A DNA stretch of 64,000 nt from positions 50,189 through 114,188 of the forward strand of contig NZ_BAGZ01000018.1 in assembly GCF_000298175.1 (NCBI RefSeq), given 5' to 3'. The stretch is from Austwickia chelonae NBRC 105200 (GTDB lineage Bacteria > Actinomycetota > Actinomycetes > Actinomycetales > Dermatophilaceae). Positions 53,757 through 63,032 of this stretch are shown here, one piece after another. Every line of letters starts with the position of its first letter. The first letter of the stretch is position 1. A program made the translations under genes and the position numbers. Under the pieces are notes generated by a model that ran no database searches, was not told the DNA's origin, and saw nothing but the letters and a program-made list of their open reading frames with translations.

Positions 53757-54608
53757 ATGTCCGACACAGGCGAGTTTCCCTCAACGAAGGGCGAACCGAG
53801 TCGACAATCAAATGTGACCAGCGAAACAGGAGCCGATCCGGAGACACCGACCCAACGCCGGACCGGCGCGGTCGTGACCGGAATCATCGGAGAACTTCTC
53901 ATCACCTTCGGGCTCCTCGTCCTCCTCTTCGTCGGCTGGCAGGTCTGGTGGGTCACCCGCGCGGCATCCCAGGCCTCCGCCACCGTCGTCTCCGACCTCG
54001 GCCGAGAATTCGCAGACCCCGCACTGACCGGCACCTCCTCGACGCCCGGCCCCGCCCCAGCCACCGCCAGCGCACTCACCAACGCGGGCACCCCCACCGG
54101 CAAAGCCTTCGGACTGATCACCGTCCCCCGCCTCGGCAACGGACCCCAACCCGTCCTACAAGGCACCTCCACCGCCCAACTGGACAAAGGAATCGGGCAC
54201 GACCCCACCTCCGCGATGCCCGGCCAGATCGGCAACTTCGCCACCGCAGGACACCGGGACACCTACAGCCACCCCTACAACCGCATCGACGCACTCCGCG
54301 AAGGAGACAGCATCGTCGTCGAGGTCAAGGACGGATGGTCCGTCTACCGCGTGGACAACTCCAAGATCGTGCTACCGCACCAGGTCGAGGTCTTCGCGCC
54401 GGTGCCAGACCGGGTCGGGGCCACCCCCACCGAATCCTGGATGACCCTCATCGCCTGCGAACCACACTGGACCGCGCAGAAACGCTGGGTCGTCCACGCC
54501 AAACTCCAACACTGGGTACCCCGAAGCCCGGCCACCCCCGACGCCGCAGCCAGCCCCGTCGTCCGCGCCGCCCTCGCCGCCCCCACCGACCACCCGACGG
54601 GACACTGA
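53757..54608 (+). CDS. srtE: Class E sortase
   Basis: 283 residues. A disordered cytoplasmic N-terminus, one membrane helix (VTGIIGELLITFGLLVLLFVGWQVWWV) and a sortase catalytic domain. The triad is His166 (TAGHRDTY), Cys234 (MTLIACEPHW) and Arg243 (QKRWVV). Class E enzymes attach LAXTG-type proteins to peptidoglycan; no substrate gene is in the window. The position between crgA and pabA is characteristic. The small membrane protein starts 2 nt after its stop. Confidence 0.92.
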   Translation: MSDTGEFPSTKGEPSRQSNVTSETGADPETPTQRRTGAVVTGIIGELLITFGLLVLLFVGWQVWWVTRAASQASATVVSDLGREFADPALTGTSSTPGPAPATASALTNAGTPTGKAFGLITVPRLGNGPQPVLQGTSTAQLDKGIGHDPTSAMPGQIGNFATAGHRDTYSHPYNRIDALREGDSIVVEVKDGWSVYRVDNSKIVLPHQVEVFAPVPDRVGATPTESWMTLIACEPHWTAQKRWVVHAKLQHWVPRSPATPDAAASPVVRAALAAPTDHPTGH

Positions 54609-54609
54609 C

Positions 54610-54801
54610 ATGTACGCCGCGCTCTGGAAAGCACTCCCCGGACCCGCGCCCCTCCGAGCCCTGATCTGCCTCGTCCTGCTCGTCGCGGTCGTCGTCATCT
54701 GCTTCACCTGGATCTTCCCCTGGCTTGCCGAACGACTCCCCGTCAACGACCCCAGCATCTCCGCTTCGGTCACGACCCCGACAATCGCACCAGTACGCTG
54801 A
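54610..54801 (+). CDS. Small single-pass membrane protein
   Basis: 63 residues starting 2 nt after the sortase stop. One membrane helix (ALICLVLLVAVVVICFTWIFPWL) is followed by a short Ser/Thr/Pro-rich extracytoplasmic tail (LPVNDPSISASVTTPTIAPVR). Comparable small proteins occur between sortase and pabA in many Actinobacteria. The function is unknown; an accessory to the sortase is only a guess. Translation is probably coupled. Confidence 0.7.
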   Translation: MYAALWKALPGPAPLRALICLVLLVAVVVICFTWIFPWLAERLPVNDPSISASVTTPTIAPVR

Positions 54802-54839
54802 CGGGCTAAAGACCTCATCGAAAAGCGAAGAAGGACGCC

Positions 54840-55481
54840 GTGACCAGGATCCTCGTCGTCGACAACTACGACAGCTTCGTCCACACCATCGTCGGATACC
54901 TCGAACAACTCGGCGCAGAATGCGACATCCGCCGCACTGACGCCGTCGACGCCGACGCCTGCGTCTCCTACGACGGCGTCCTCATCTCACCAGGTCCGGG
55001 AAGCCCGGAATCGGCCGGGGTCAGCATCGACATGATCCTCGCCTGCGCACAGGAGAACATCCCGATGCTGGGTGTCTGCCTGGGACATCAAGCACTCACC
55101 GTCGCCTACGGAGGCGTCGTCGACCGGGCCTCCGAACTCCTCCACGGAAAAACCTCACCGGTGATCCACTACGGACACAGCATCTTCACCGGGCTGCCCT
55201 CACCGTTCACCGCGACCCGTTACCACTCCCTCATCGCAGTGGAAGAAGAACTCCCCGACTGCTTGACGGTCACCGCTCGCACCGAATCCGGGACCATCAT
55301 GGGAATCAGCCATCGGGACAAAGAACTTCACGGAGTCCAATTCCACCCCGAAAGTATCCTCAGCGAAGGAGGACACCGGCTCATCGCCAACTGGCTCAGC
55401 CTGTGCGGACAACCCGACGCCGTCGACCGAGCCGCAGGACTCAGCCCCCTCGTCCGCCGCGGAGCTGCCGCTAACGCCTAG
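54840..55481 (+). CDS. pabA: Glutamine amidotransferase, PabA/TrpG type
   Basis: 213 residues from GTG. Class I amidotransferase triad: Cys80 in MLGVCLGHQ, His169 and Glu171 in GVQFHPESI. LVVDNYDSFVHTIVGYL opens the protein, and the oxyanion region is LISPGPGSP. It supplies ammonia for aminodeoxychorismate or anthranilate synthesis. In this locus it corresponds to Rv0013. No trp genes are nearby, so folate is more likely. Its 3' end overlaps that of pknB on the other strand by 11 bp. Confidence 0.93.
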   Translation: MTRILVVDNYDSFVHTIVGYLEQLGAECDIRRTDAVDADACVSYDGVLISPGPGSPESAGVSIDMILACAQENIPMLGVCLGHQALTVAYGGVVDRASELLHGKTSPVIHYGHSIFTGLPSPFTATRYHSLIAVEEELPDCLTVTARTESGTIMGISHRDKELHGVQFHPESILSEGGHRLIANWLSLCGQPDAVDRAAGLSPLVRRGAAANA

Positions 55482-57375
55482 GCAGAACCGGCATCGGCGG
55501 TGGTGCCGGCGGCGGTGCCGGCGGCGGCACCGGCTGCGGCAACGAAGCCGTCGGCGACGGAGGCTTAGGCGAAGCCGTCGGCTTCGACGGCGGTAACGGA
55601 TCCGAAGGGACCGTCACCGTCACCGTGGGAACCGCGCGCGGACGCTCACGGATGATCAACGTCCGCACCTCAGTGCCCATCGGAACGCTCTGGCCTGCGT
55701 AGTCATGACGCTGAACGGTGCCTGCCGGGCCATTGGCATCCACATAGGAGGGCACCAGCTTCAACCCCAGCTTCATCAGGATCGACCGGGCCTCGCTCTC
55801 CGGCTTCCCCGACAGATCCGGCACCCGGACCTTGCCATTGCTGACATACAAGGTGACCGTTGCACCCTCGGGAACCGTCGCACCGGCCTTCGGGTCGGTA
55901 CGGACCACCCGATCCGGCCCCTGCTCATTGCTCTCCACCGACTCGACCCGCACCACCAGCCCGGCATCCTTCAGGATCGACTGCGCAGCGGCCTGGTCGT
56001 AATTGGTCAGCTCAGGGATCGTCACATTGCCAGGCCCCGAACTGACGTCCAAACTCACCCGGCTCCCCGTCGGTGCCTGATGGCCGCCATCCGGGCTCTG
56101 CCGCACCACGATGCCCTCGGCAGCCTTGTTGGGGACCCGGCGGATATCGGCCGCCAGCCCCAACCGCATGAGCTCGTCCTGCGCATCCTGCAAGGTCTTC
56201 GTCCGGACGTCGGGGACAGTCACCCCGCCGACATCGCCGATCTTCCCCTGATAAGCCAAAACCCCCATCGTGACCACCAACGCCAGACCGATCGCAGAAG
56301 CCACGGCGATCAACAACTGACGACGACGCGAAGCCTGCGGAAGCACCAAGGGCAGCGAATCCGTCGAAGATTCCTTCTTCTCAGGTGTCTCCCCGGCCTG
56401 ACCCCCCGCCCCGGCCTGGCCTTCACCTGCGCCCTCGGCCGTCGCCACGTCCTGGACAGTGGTCTCGGCATCAGCCGGATCCACCGCAGCCGGTACGGGA
56501 ACCGCGATGCTCGGCTTACGCCCCGCAGCCAAGGCCTCCAGATCGGCAGCGAACTCGCTCGCGCTGGAATACCTGTCCTGCGGCTCCTTGGCCAAGGAAT
56601 GCAGAACCACCGCGTCGATCTCGGCCGACAAGGTCTCGTCATAGGTCGACGGAGGCTGCGGAGTCTGCCCGACATGCTGGTAGGCGATAGCCAGCGGGCT
56701 GTCTCCGGTGAAGGGCGGACGCCCGGTCAACAGTTCGTAGAGCACACATCCGGACGAGTACACATCGGCCCGGGCGTCGATGCTCTTCCCCTGAGCCTGC
56801 TCCGGAGAAAGATATTGGGCGGTACCCACCACCACCGACGTATTCGTCAAGGTCGCCGCAGAATCAGCGATGGCGCGAGCGATACCGAAGTCGGTCAGTT
56901 TGACCTCGCCCTCGGTGGTCACCATGACATTCGCCGGTTTGATGTCACGATGCACCAGACCGTTCGCATGGCTGAAGGAAAGCGCCCGCAACGTGGCCGC
57001 CATGATCCGGCAGGCCTCCGGCGGTTCCATCGGCCCGCCACGTTCGTGCAGCATCTCGCGAAGGGTCTTGCCGTGCACCCGCTCCATCACGATGAAGGGC
57101 ACCGCGATATCTGCCCCGCCCAACTCCGTGGCCGAATCCTCGCCGGAGTCGTACACCGCGACGATCGACGAGTGGTTCAGACCGGCGGCAGACTGCGCTT
57201 CCCGCCGGAAACGTTGCAGGAAGCTCACATCCCGGGCAAGGTCCGAACGGAGGACCTTGACCGCGACCTCACGGCCCAGACGCGTGTCCCACCCCGCATG
57301 GACCTCAGCCATGCCACCTCGACCGATGAGTTCGCCGATCTGGTAGCGGCCGACCAAGACCCTTTCGTCGGTCAT
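55471..57375 (-). CDS. pknB: Serine/threonine protein kinase PknB with PASTA domains
   Basis: 634 residues. The kinase domain is at about 10–275: glycine loop GRGGMAEVHAG, catalytic Lys40 (VAVKVL), HRDIKPANVM, DFGIARA and GTAQYLSPEQA. One membrane helix (LLIAVASAIGLALVVTMGVLAY) separates it from three extracellular PASTA domains (VPDVRTKTLQDAQDEL, IPELTNYDQAAAQSIL, VPDLSGKPESEARSIL) and a Pro-rich tail. It senses muropeptides/lipid II and controls wall synthesis. ATG 57375 (TDERVLVGRYQ) is chosen by homology; upstream GTG/TTG starts remain possible. Confidence 0.95.
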   Translation of the reverse strand: MTDERVLVGRYQIGELIGRGGMAEVHAGWDTRLGREVAVKVLRSDLARDVSFLQRFRREAQSAAGLNHSSIVAVYDSGEDSATELGGADIAVPFIVMERVHGKTLREMLHERGGPMEPPEACRIMAATLRALSFSHANGLVHRDIKPANVMVTTEGEVKLTDFGIARAIADSAATLTNTSVVVGTAQYLSPEQAQGKSIDARADVYSSGCVLYELLTGRPPFTGDSPLAIAYQHVGQTPQPPSTYDETLSAEIDAVVLHSLAKEPQDRYSSASEFAADLEALAAGRKPSIAVPVPAAVDPADAETTVQDVATAEGAGEGQAGAGGQAGETPEKKESSTDSLPLVLPQASRRRQLLIAVASAIGLALVVTMGVLAYQGKIGDVGGVTVPDVRTKTLQDAQDELMRLGLAADIRRVPNKAAEGIVVRQSPDGGHQAPTGSRVSLDVSSGPGNVTIPELTNYDQAAAQSILKDAGLVVRVESVESNEQGPDRVVRTDPKAGATVPEGATVTLYVSNGKVRVPDLSGKPESEARSILMKLGLKLVPSYVDANGPAGTVQRHDYAGQSVPMGTEVRTLIIRERPRAVPTVTVTVPSDPLPPSKPTASPKPPSPTASLPQPVPPPAPPPAPPPMPVLPRR

Positions 57376-57461
57376 GGTCGGTTCACTCCCCTCAGCAGGC
57401 ATCGGCTCGGTCAACACTGCTCCCTATCAAAACGTCTGGACAAGATCGTGCGGTCGCCGAC

Positions 57462-58946
57462 TCAGTTACGAGACGAGGGGGTCGTCGACGGCGTATTCGT
57501 CGACGGGGAAGGACGTTCCCGATCCCGCATGCCCATACTGACGGTCAACGTGATTTTCCGGTCCAACGGTTGGAGGCCTGAAGGACTGATGGCAACGACC
57601 GTACCCGGTGGAAGCTCCGACTCCACATCCTCGGTCACGATCTGTGTGAAGCCCCGACGGGTCAAAGCGCCGGCGACGATCTGAGCGTCCTTGCCACGGT
57701 AGGTGGCCAGATCGATACTTGCCGAGGCCGCAGGCTTCGGCGGAGGCGGCGGCGCATTGCTCGGACGCGCCGGAGTCGAGGAGGACGACGAAGAAGAGGA
57801 CTCGGACGGGGTACTCGGCGGAGCAGAGATCGACACACCGGACGACGGTTTCGGCGTCGGCTTCGACCCCTCCCCGACGAGACCGGTCATCCTCAACACC
57901 GCGAAGATCGCCACCAGGGTCAACACCCCGAAACCGGCCACCATCCAGGGGTTGGTCTTCCGCTCCGGCAACGCTACCGGCCGGGACGGCCCGGACGGAC
58001 GCCCACCCTGTCCCGCACCATACCGGTCGGCAGGATGCGTGGCATATGCGGTAGGAGAGGTCAACTGCCTGGTCGAGGACTGCTCCGGCATCTGGCGGGT
58101 GGCGAACCCCTGAGGCACCGCGGCCGCCGCAGCAGCAGGACCACCCTTCATGGCCTTCGCCACGGCACGGGCGCTCTCCGGGCGTTGCGCAGGATCCTTC
58201 GCCAAGCAGCTTTCGATCACCGCTGCCAGTGCGTTGGGCACCGAGACCGGCAACGGCGGGGGCACATTGTGGACGTGGGCCATCGCCGTCGCCACCGCCG
58301 ACCCCTCGTCGAAGAGACGCTCACCGGTCAGCAGCTCGTAGGCCACACAGCCCAACGAATAGATGTCCGAACTTCCCGAGACGGTCTTGCCCATCGCCTG
58401 CTCCGGAGAGATGTACTGGGCCGTGCCCATCACCTCGCCGGTACGCGTCATCGGAGCCGCGTCCTTCGCCCGGGCGATACCGAAGTCGGTCAACTTGGCC
58501 ACGCCGTCCGGGCGCAACAGGATGTTCGCCGGCTTCACGTCACGGTGGATGACCCCGGCTTCGTGGGCGGCCTGCAGAGCCTCTGCACACTGACCGATGA
58601 TCATCGCCGTCCGCCGTGGTGACTGCGCGCCCTGCTCCCGGATGATCTGGGAAAGTGGCTCGCCCTCCACGAACTCCATGACCAGCCACGAGGCGCCGTC
58701 GTCCTCGCCGTAGTCGTACACCGTCGCGATATTCGGGTGGCCCAGCAGAGCCGTGTGCCGCGCCTCCTCACGGAAACGCTCGGCGAAGCCCTCCTGCTGG
58801 GCCAGGTTCGCCGAGAGGAGCTTGATGGCGACGGTGCGGCCCAGGACCCGGTCGCTGGCCCGCCAGACCTCGCCCATACCACCTACCGCGATGCGGGAGA
58901 CGAGGGTGTAGCGATTACCGAAGACGGTACCCGGCTCGATGCTCAT
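57462..58946 (-). CDS. pknA: Serine/threonine protein kinase PknA
   Basis: 494 residues. Kinase motifs: GGMGEVWRA, Lys42 (VAIKLL), HRDVKPANIL, DFGIARAKD and GTAQYISPEQAMGK. After the kinase comes an Ala/Gln/Ser/Thr-rich linker, one membrane helix (WMVAGFGVLTLVAIFAVLRM) and a Ser-rich extracellular stretch. The end has one degenerate PASTA-like domain (YRGKDAQIVAGALTRRGF, then VESELPPGTVVAISP). Mycobacterial PknA lacks such a domain. It overlaps pbpA by ATGA and precedes pknB by 86 nt. Confidence 0.95.
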   Translation of the reverse strand: MSIEPGTVFGNRYTLVSRIAVGGMGEVWRASDRVLGRTVAIKLLSANLAQQEGFAERFREEARHTALLGHPNIATVYDYGEDDGASWLVMEFVEGEPLSQIIREQGAQSPRRTAMIIGQCAEALQAAHEAGVIHRDVKPANILLRPDGVAKLTDFGIARAKDAAPMTRTGEVMGTAQYISPEQAMGKTVSGSSDIYSLGCVAYELLTGERLFDEGSAVATAMAHVHNVPPPLPVSVPNALAAVIESCLAKDPAQRPESARAVAKAMKGGPAAAAAAVPQGFATRQMPEQSSTRQLTSPTAYATHPADRYGAGQGGRPSGPSRPVALPERKTNPWMVAGFGVLTLVAIFAVLRMTGLVGEGSKPTPKPSSGVSISAPPSTPSESSSSSSSSTPARPSNAPPPPPKPAASASIDLATYRGKDAQIVAGALTRRGFTQIVTEDVESELPPGTVVAISPSGLQPLDRKITLTVSMGMRDRERPSPSTNTPSTTPSSRN

Positions 58947-60409
58947 CGATTGATCACAGCCTTCATGACTTCCTGCGCCAAAGGTGCGGCGTTGAACGAG
59001 GGACCGGGGCCCGGCGCAGGCAGACCGCCGTTTTCGACGAGAACCGCGACAGCAACTTTCGGGTCGTCGGCCGGGGCGAAGGACATGAACCAGGCATGAG
59101 GTGCGAGGGCACGGCCCTGAGCATCGTGGTTCTCCGCGGTACCGGACTTACCCGCGACCTTCACACCGGGGATGCGAGCAGCCGCACCTGTTCCGACCGG
59201 GGATTCGGTGACCTGGACCATCATGCGGTTCAACGCGGCGGCGATCGGTTCAGTCGTCGCGCGGGAGTATTCCTGAGGTTTCGTGGTGTCGATCACGTCC
59301 AGCCCGGAGCCACGGGTCTGACGCACCAGGTAGGGCTTCATCACCGAACCCTTGTTGGCGACACCGGCCGCGACCATCGCGATCTGCAACGGGGTGACGT
59401 GGACATCCTGCTGACCGATGGCCGTGTAGGCGATCTTCGGGGGGGTGTCCATGACTCCGGTGGTCGACGGGGTGACCTTCATGGGGATGGAGAGTTTCTC
59501 ACCGACCCCGAATTTCTTGGCCTGGGCCTTGAAAGCATCCGCACCCATGTCCAAACCCAACTGCGCGAAAGCAGTGTTGCAGGACATGGCCATCGCCTCG
59601 GTCATGGTCACCTCACCACTGCCGCAGGGTCCACGCCAGTCGTTGGGGAGCTTCACAGAGGTCTGCGGGATGGGCAGCTGAGCGACACCGGTCAGTTTCG
59701 AGTTCTCGTCACGGCCCTGCGCCATCCCGGCCGCAGCCGTGATGACCTTGAAGACCGAACCTGCCGGATAGAGGTCACCGGCGATGGCCCGGTTCACCAA
59801 CGGCTTCGAGGCGTCGGTGTTCAGACTCTTCCACGCCTTCTGTGCGCTGCTGCCGTCCAGGGTGGCGATGGTGTTCGGGTCGTAGTGGGGGTGGCTGACC
59901 ATCGCGAGGATGGCACCGGTCTTGGGGTCGAGGGCCACGATCGCACCCCGGCGGTTCCCCAGAGCCTTGTCGGCGGCCTGCTGAGCCTTCGGATCGATGG
60001 TGAGTTCCAGGTTCACCCCGGCAGGCCGTTTCCCGGTGAGCAGGTCCCCCAGACGTCGGTAGAACAAGGCGTCCGACTGCCCGGAGAGCAACTCGTTGTT
60101 GGTCAACTCCAAGGCGTTCGCCCCGTACCCCAAGGAGAACCAGCCGGTGAGATGACCGTACAAGGGCCCCTGCGGGTAAGAACGTTTGAACTTGATGTTG
60201 CCGTCGTTCTTGTCGGAACGGGCGATCTGGGTCTGGTCGACCAGAATCGCACCGCGCTCCTGTTCGTAGGCGGACAACAAGGTACGTCTGTTCCCCTTGC
60301 TGTCACGCAGCGTCTTGGCGTCGGCGTACTGGACCCATGAACCGAAGACCAGTAGCAACGCGAACATTCCCGCGACCAGGACAGACAGTCTGCGGATAGG
60401 CGCATTCAT
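58943..60409 (-). CDS. pbpA: Class B penicillin-binding protein PbpA
   Basis: 488 residues. One N-terminal membrane helix (LSVLVAGMFALLLVFGSWVQY), the class B dimerisation part, then a transpeptidase domain with GSVFK (Ser218 and Lys221), SCN and KSGTAE. It cross-links peptidoglycan and works with RodA in elongation. It overlaps rodA and pknA with ATGA at both ends, so the cluster is translationally coupled. Length and order match Rv0016c. Confidence 0.95.
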   Translation of the reverse strand: MNAPIRRLSVLVAGMFALLLVFGSWVQYADAKTLRDSKGNRRTLLSAYEQERGAILVDQTQIARSDKNDGNIKFKRSYPQGPLYGHLTGWFSLGYGANALELTNNELLSGQSDALFYRRLGDLLTGKRPAGVNLELTIDPKAQQAADKALGNRRGAIVALDPKTGAILAMVSHPHYDPNTIATLDGSSAQKAWKSLNTDASKPLVNRAIAGDLYPAGSVFKVITAAAGMAQGRDENSKLTGVAQLPIPQTSVKLPNDWRGPCGSGEVTMTEAMAMSCNTAFAQLGLDMGADAFKAQAKKFGVGEKLSIPMKVTPSTTGVMDTPPKIAYTAIGQQDVHVTPLQIAMVAAGVANKGSVMKPYLVRQTRGSGLDVIDTTKPQEYSRATTEPIAAALNRMMVQVTESPVGTGAAARIPGVKVAGKSGTAENHDAQGRALAPHAWFMSFAPADDPKVAVAVLVENGGLPAPGPGPSFNAAPLAQEVMKAVINR

Positions 60410-61782
60410 GGACTCTTCACCACACTCGTGGGCGCGTCGGCTGCGGCAGAGGTCTCATCGGGATCCGGCAGCGGCCGACGCGCGTGATCGCTGATCCGAA
60501 GCAGGATCGCCACGATGGCCCAGTTGGCCAGGAGCGATGAACCGCCCGCAGAGAGGAAGGGCGTGGTGAGACCGGTCAACGGAATGACACGCAGGACACC
60601 ACCGACGATGGTGAAGACCTGCAGCGCCATGGTGAAGGACAGACCCGCGGCCAGCAGCTTGCCGAAGCCGTCGCGTGTGCCCAAAGCGGTCCGTAGACCA
60701 CGTTCGATCAACAGAGCATAGAGGACGAGAACCGCGAAGATCCCCACGAGTCCCAGTTCTTCGCCGAGACTGGCGATGATGAAGTCGCTGTCGGCCAACG
60801 GCGTCAGGTTCGGACGACCCTGCCCCAGACCGGTGCCCAACATCCCACCTGCGCCCAGACCGTACAAACCCTGACGCAACTGATAGCTCTGGTCGAAGTA
60901 CTCCGGCGCCCAGGGATCCAACCAGATGTGGACTCGGCGCTGAAGGTGGGCGAACAGCAGATAGGCCACGAAAGCCCCACCGCAGAACAGCGTCATGCCG
61001 ATCGCGATCCAGCTCTTACGCTCCGTCGCGATGTACAACATCCCTACGAACAGTCCGAAGAAGAGCAGCGAGGTCCCCAGGTCACGCTGGAAGACCAGGA
61101 CCGCCACCGAGAGCGCCCAGGCGATCAGGATCGGACCCAGGTCACGTGCCCGGGGAAGACGGATACCGAAGATTTCCTTACCGGCCAGGGACAGAGCGTC
61201 GCGGGTCTGGATGAGGTAACCGGCGAAGAAAACCGCCAACAGGATCTTCGCCAGCTCGCCAGGCTGGAAGGAGAACGGACCGATGCGGATCCAGATCTGC
61301 GCGCCACCGGCCTCGATACCGATCACCGGCAACAGCGGGAGCAGCAGGGCGACCAGGCCCGAAGCCATCGCGGTGAAGGTGTACCGGCGCAGAATCCGAT
61401 GATCACGCAGGGTGACCAGGACGATCGCGGCCACCACCATCGACAACCCGGCCCACATGATCTGACGTGGGGCGACACCGGAAACACTGCCGACAGCGAT
61501 GTCCAGCCGGTGGATGATCACGATGCCCAGACCGTTCAACAAGGTCGCCACCGGCAGCAGCAGCGGGTCGGCATAGGCCGCCCGCCATCGCAGGACCAGG
61601 TGGAAGGCGATCGCGAAGGCCAGGACCCAGATGCCCTGGGTGAACAGGTCGACCGGGATCTTCCCCGCAGTGGCCAGACCGACGTTCAAGTAGGCGAGCA
61701 GCACGATGAGGACAGCGAAGATCAACAACACCAATTCGATGTTGCGACGCGTACGGGGACGAAAAGTACTCACCGTGGTCAT
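60406..61782 (-). CDS. rodA: SEDS-family peptidoglycan polymerase RodA
   Basis: 458 residues with about twelve membrane helices. SEDS signatures include FQPGELAKILLAVFFAGYL, FQRDLGTSLLFFGLF, SYQLRQGLYGLGAGG, DSDFIIASLGEELGLVG and PLTGLTTPFLSAGGSSL. The Asp of the polymerase centre is in QRDLGTS. RodA polymerises glycan strands with PbpA as cross-linker. It overlaps pstP and pbpA by ATGA. Confidence 0.95.
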   Translation of the reverse strand: MTTVSTFRPRTRRNIELVLLIFAVLIVLLAYLNVGLATAGKIPVDLFTQGIWVLAFAIAFHLVLRWRAAYADPLLLPVATLLNGLGIVIIHRLDIAVGSVSGVAPRQIMWAGLSMVVAAIVLVTLRDHRILRRYTFTAMASGLVALLLPLLPVIGIEAGGAQIWIRIGPFSFQPGELAKILLAVFFAGYLIQTRDALSLAGKEIFGIRLPRARDLGPILIAWALSVAVLVFQRDLGTSLLFFGLFVGMLYIATERKSWIAIGMTLFCGGAFVAYLLFAHLQRRVHIWLDPWAPEYFDQSYQLRQGLYGLGAGGMLGTGLGQGRPNLTPLADSDFIIASLGEELGLVGIFAVLVLYALLIERGLRTALGTRDGFGKLLAAGLSFTMALQVFTIVGGVLRVIPLTGLTTPFLSAGGSSLLANWAIVAILLRISDHARRPLPDPDETSAAADAPTSVVKSP

Positions 61783-63029
61783 GGTGAGGTCCCGCAGGAC
61801 GAACTGAACCTCTTGCTACGGCACTCCTGCGCTTCCCTGCGGAGTTCGTCGATACGTTGCCGGGCAGCGTTGAGATCGTTGGTGCGCATCTCACCGTCCA
61901 ACCTGGTGCGCCACATCTCGGGAAGATCCGACACCGGGATGTCCGTCCGGCTCTCCACCTGGGACAGATGGAGAGGACCCAGCGTCTGGGGGACCCCCCG
62001 ATAGATGGCGACCTTTCCCTCGGACTGGCCCACGTAGTACTGGTTCTGCGCCCACTGCCAACCGCTGAAGGCCGCAGCACCGAAGGCCAGGGTCAACACC
62101 GTGATGATGACCACGGCGCGTACCCACGGACGGGGGCGGGGGTCGTCGTCCTCGTCGTCGATGTCCTCCTCATGAGGGGCCCCGGCCGCCATACGAGCCA
62201 GGGCTGCCGCCTTCTCGGCAGGTGATGCCGGCACTCCGGACACACGATGACGCCGTTCCGCGGCCGCGCCCACGATGGTCGGCTGAGGGGAGACGTCGAC
62301 CGCAGTGGGCACGATGTCGCCCAGGACACAGGTGACATTGTCGGGGGCGCCGCTGCGCATGGCCAGGTCGACGAGCCGCCGAGCGGTCTCCAACGGGTCG
62401 TAGCCCATCCGGATGACCTCTGAGATCGTGTCGAAGGCGACATAATCAGACAGGCCGTCCGAACAGATCAGGTACCGGTCACCGATCCGAGGCTCCCGCA
62501 TCGACAGGTCGGGCTCGTCACCGGGCGCCCCGGTCAGTACCCGGGTGACCAGCGAACGCTGCGGATGGTACTCGGCTTCCTCCTTGGTGATCCTTCCCGA
62601 GTCGACCAAGGTCTGGACGAAACTGTGGTCCTTCGTGATCTGGAAGAACTCCTCGCCACGCAACAAGTAGGCCCGGCTGTCCCCGATATGGACCAGGGCC
62701 AGACCGTGCGAGCCGGCCTTCATCAACGCGGTCAGGGTCGTCCCCATCCCCGCCAACTCAGGGTTGGCCTGCATCTCGGTGGCCAACGAGATATTGGCCT
62801 CCGAAATGGCCGCAGCCAGGATGTCCAAGGCGTCATCGGAGCCGTGGCTGTCACCGTCCAACGGCGCCAGCCTGGCCAATACCAGCGAAGAAGCCACATT
62901 CCCGCCGGCATGTCCACCCATGCCGTCGGCGACCGCCAACAGATGAGGGCCGGCATAGCCGGAGTCTTCGTTCCGCGATCTCACCAAGCCGACATCAGTG
63001 TGAGCCGCGAAGTCCAGGGCGAAGGTCAT
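61779..63029 (-). CDS. pstP: PP2C-family protein phosphatase PstP
   Basis: 416 residues. The cytoplasmic PP2C domain (1–240) has the metal-binding motifs RSRNEDSGY, VADGMGGHAGG, GMGTTLTAL, IGDSRAYLLR, CSDGLSDY and APDNVTCVL. A linker with acidic repeats, one membrane helix (VVIITVLTLAFGAAAFSGWQW) and an extracellular C-terminal part of about 90 residues follow. It is the only Ser/Thr phosphatase in the cluster and reverses PknA/PknB signalling. It overlaps rodA by ATGA, and its start lies 3 nt from fhaB. Confidence 0.95.
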   Translation of the reverse strand: MTFALDFAAHTDVGLVRSRNEDSGYAGPHLLAVADGMGGHAGGNVASSLVLARLAPLDGDSHGSDDALDILAAAISEANISLATEMQANPELAGMGTTLTALMKAGSHGLALVHIGDSRAYLLRGEEFFQITKDHSFVQTLVDSGRITKEEAEYHPQRSLVTRVLTGAPGDEPDLSMREPRIGDRYLICSDGLSDYVAFDTISEVIRMGYDPLETARRLVDLAMRSGAPDNVTCVLGDIVPTAVDVSPQPTIVGAAAERRHRVSGVPASPAEKAAALARMAAGAPHEEDIDDEDDDPRPRPWVRAVVIITVLTLAFGAAAFSGWQWAQNQYYVGQSEGKVAIYRGVPQTLGPLHLSQVESRTDIPVSDLPEMWRTRLDGEMRTNDLNAARQRIDELRREAQECRSKRFSSSCGTSP

Positions 63030-63032
63030 CGA

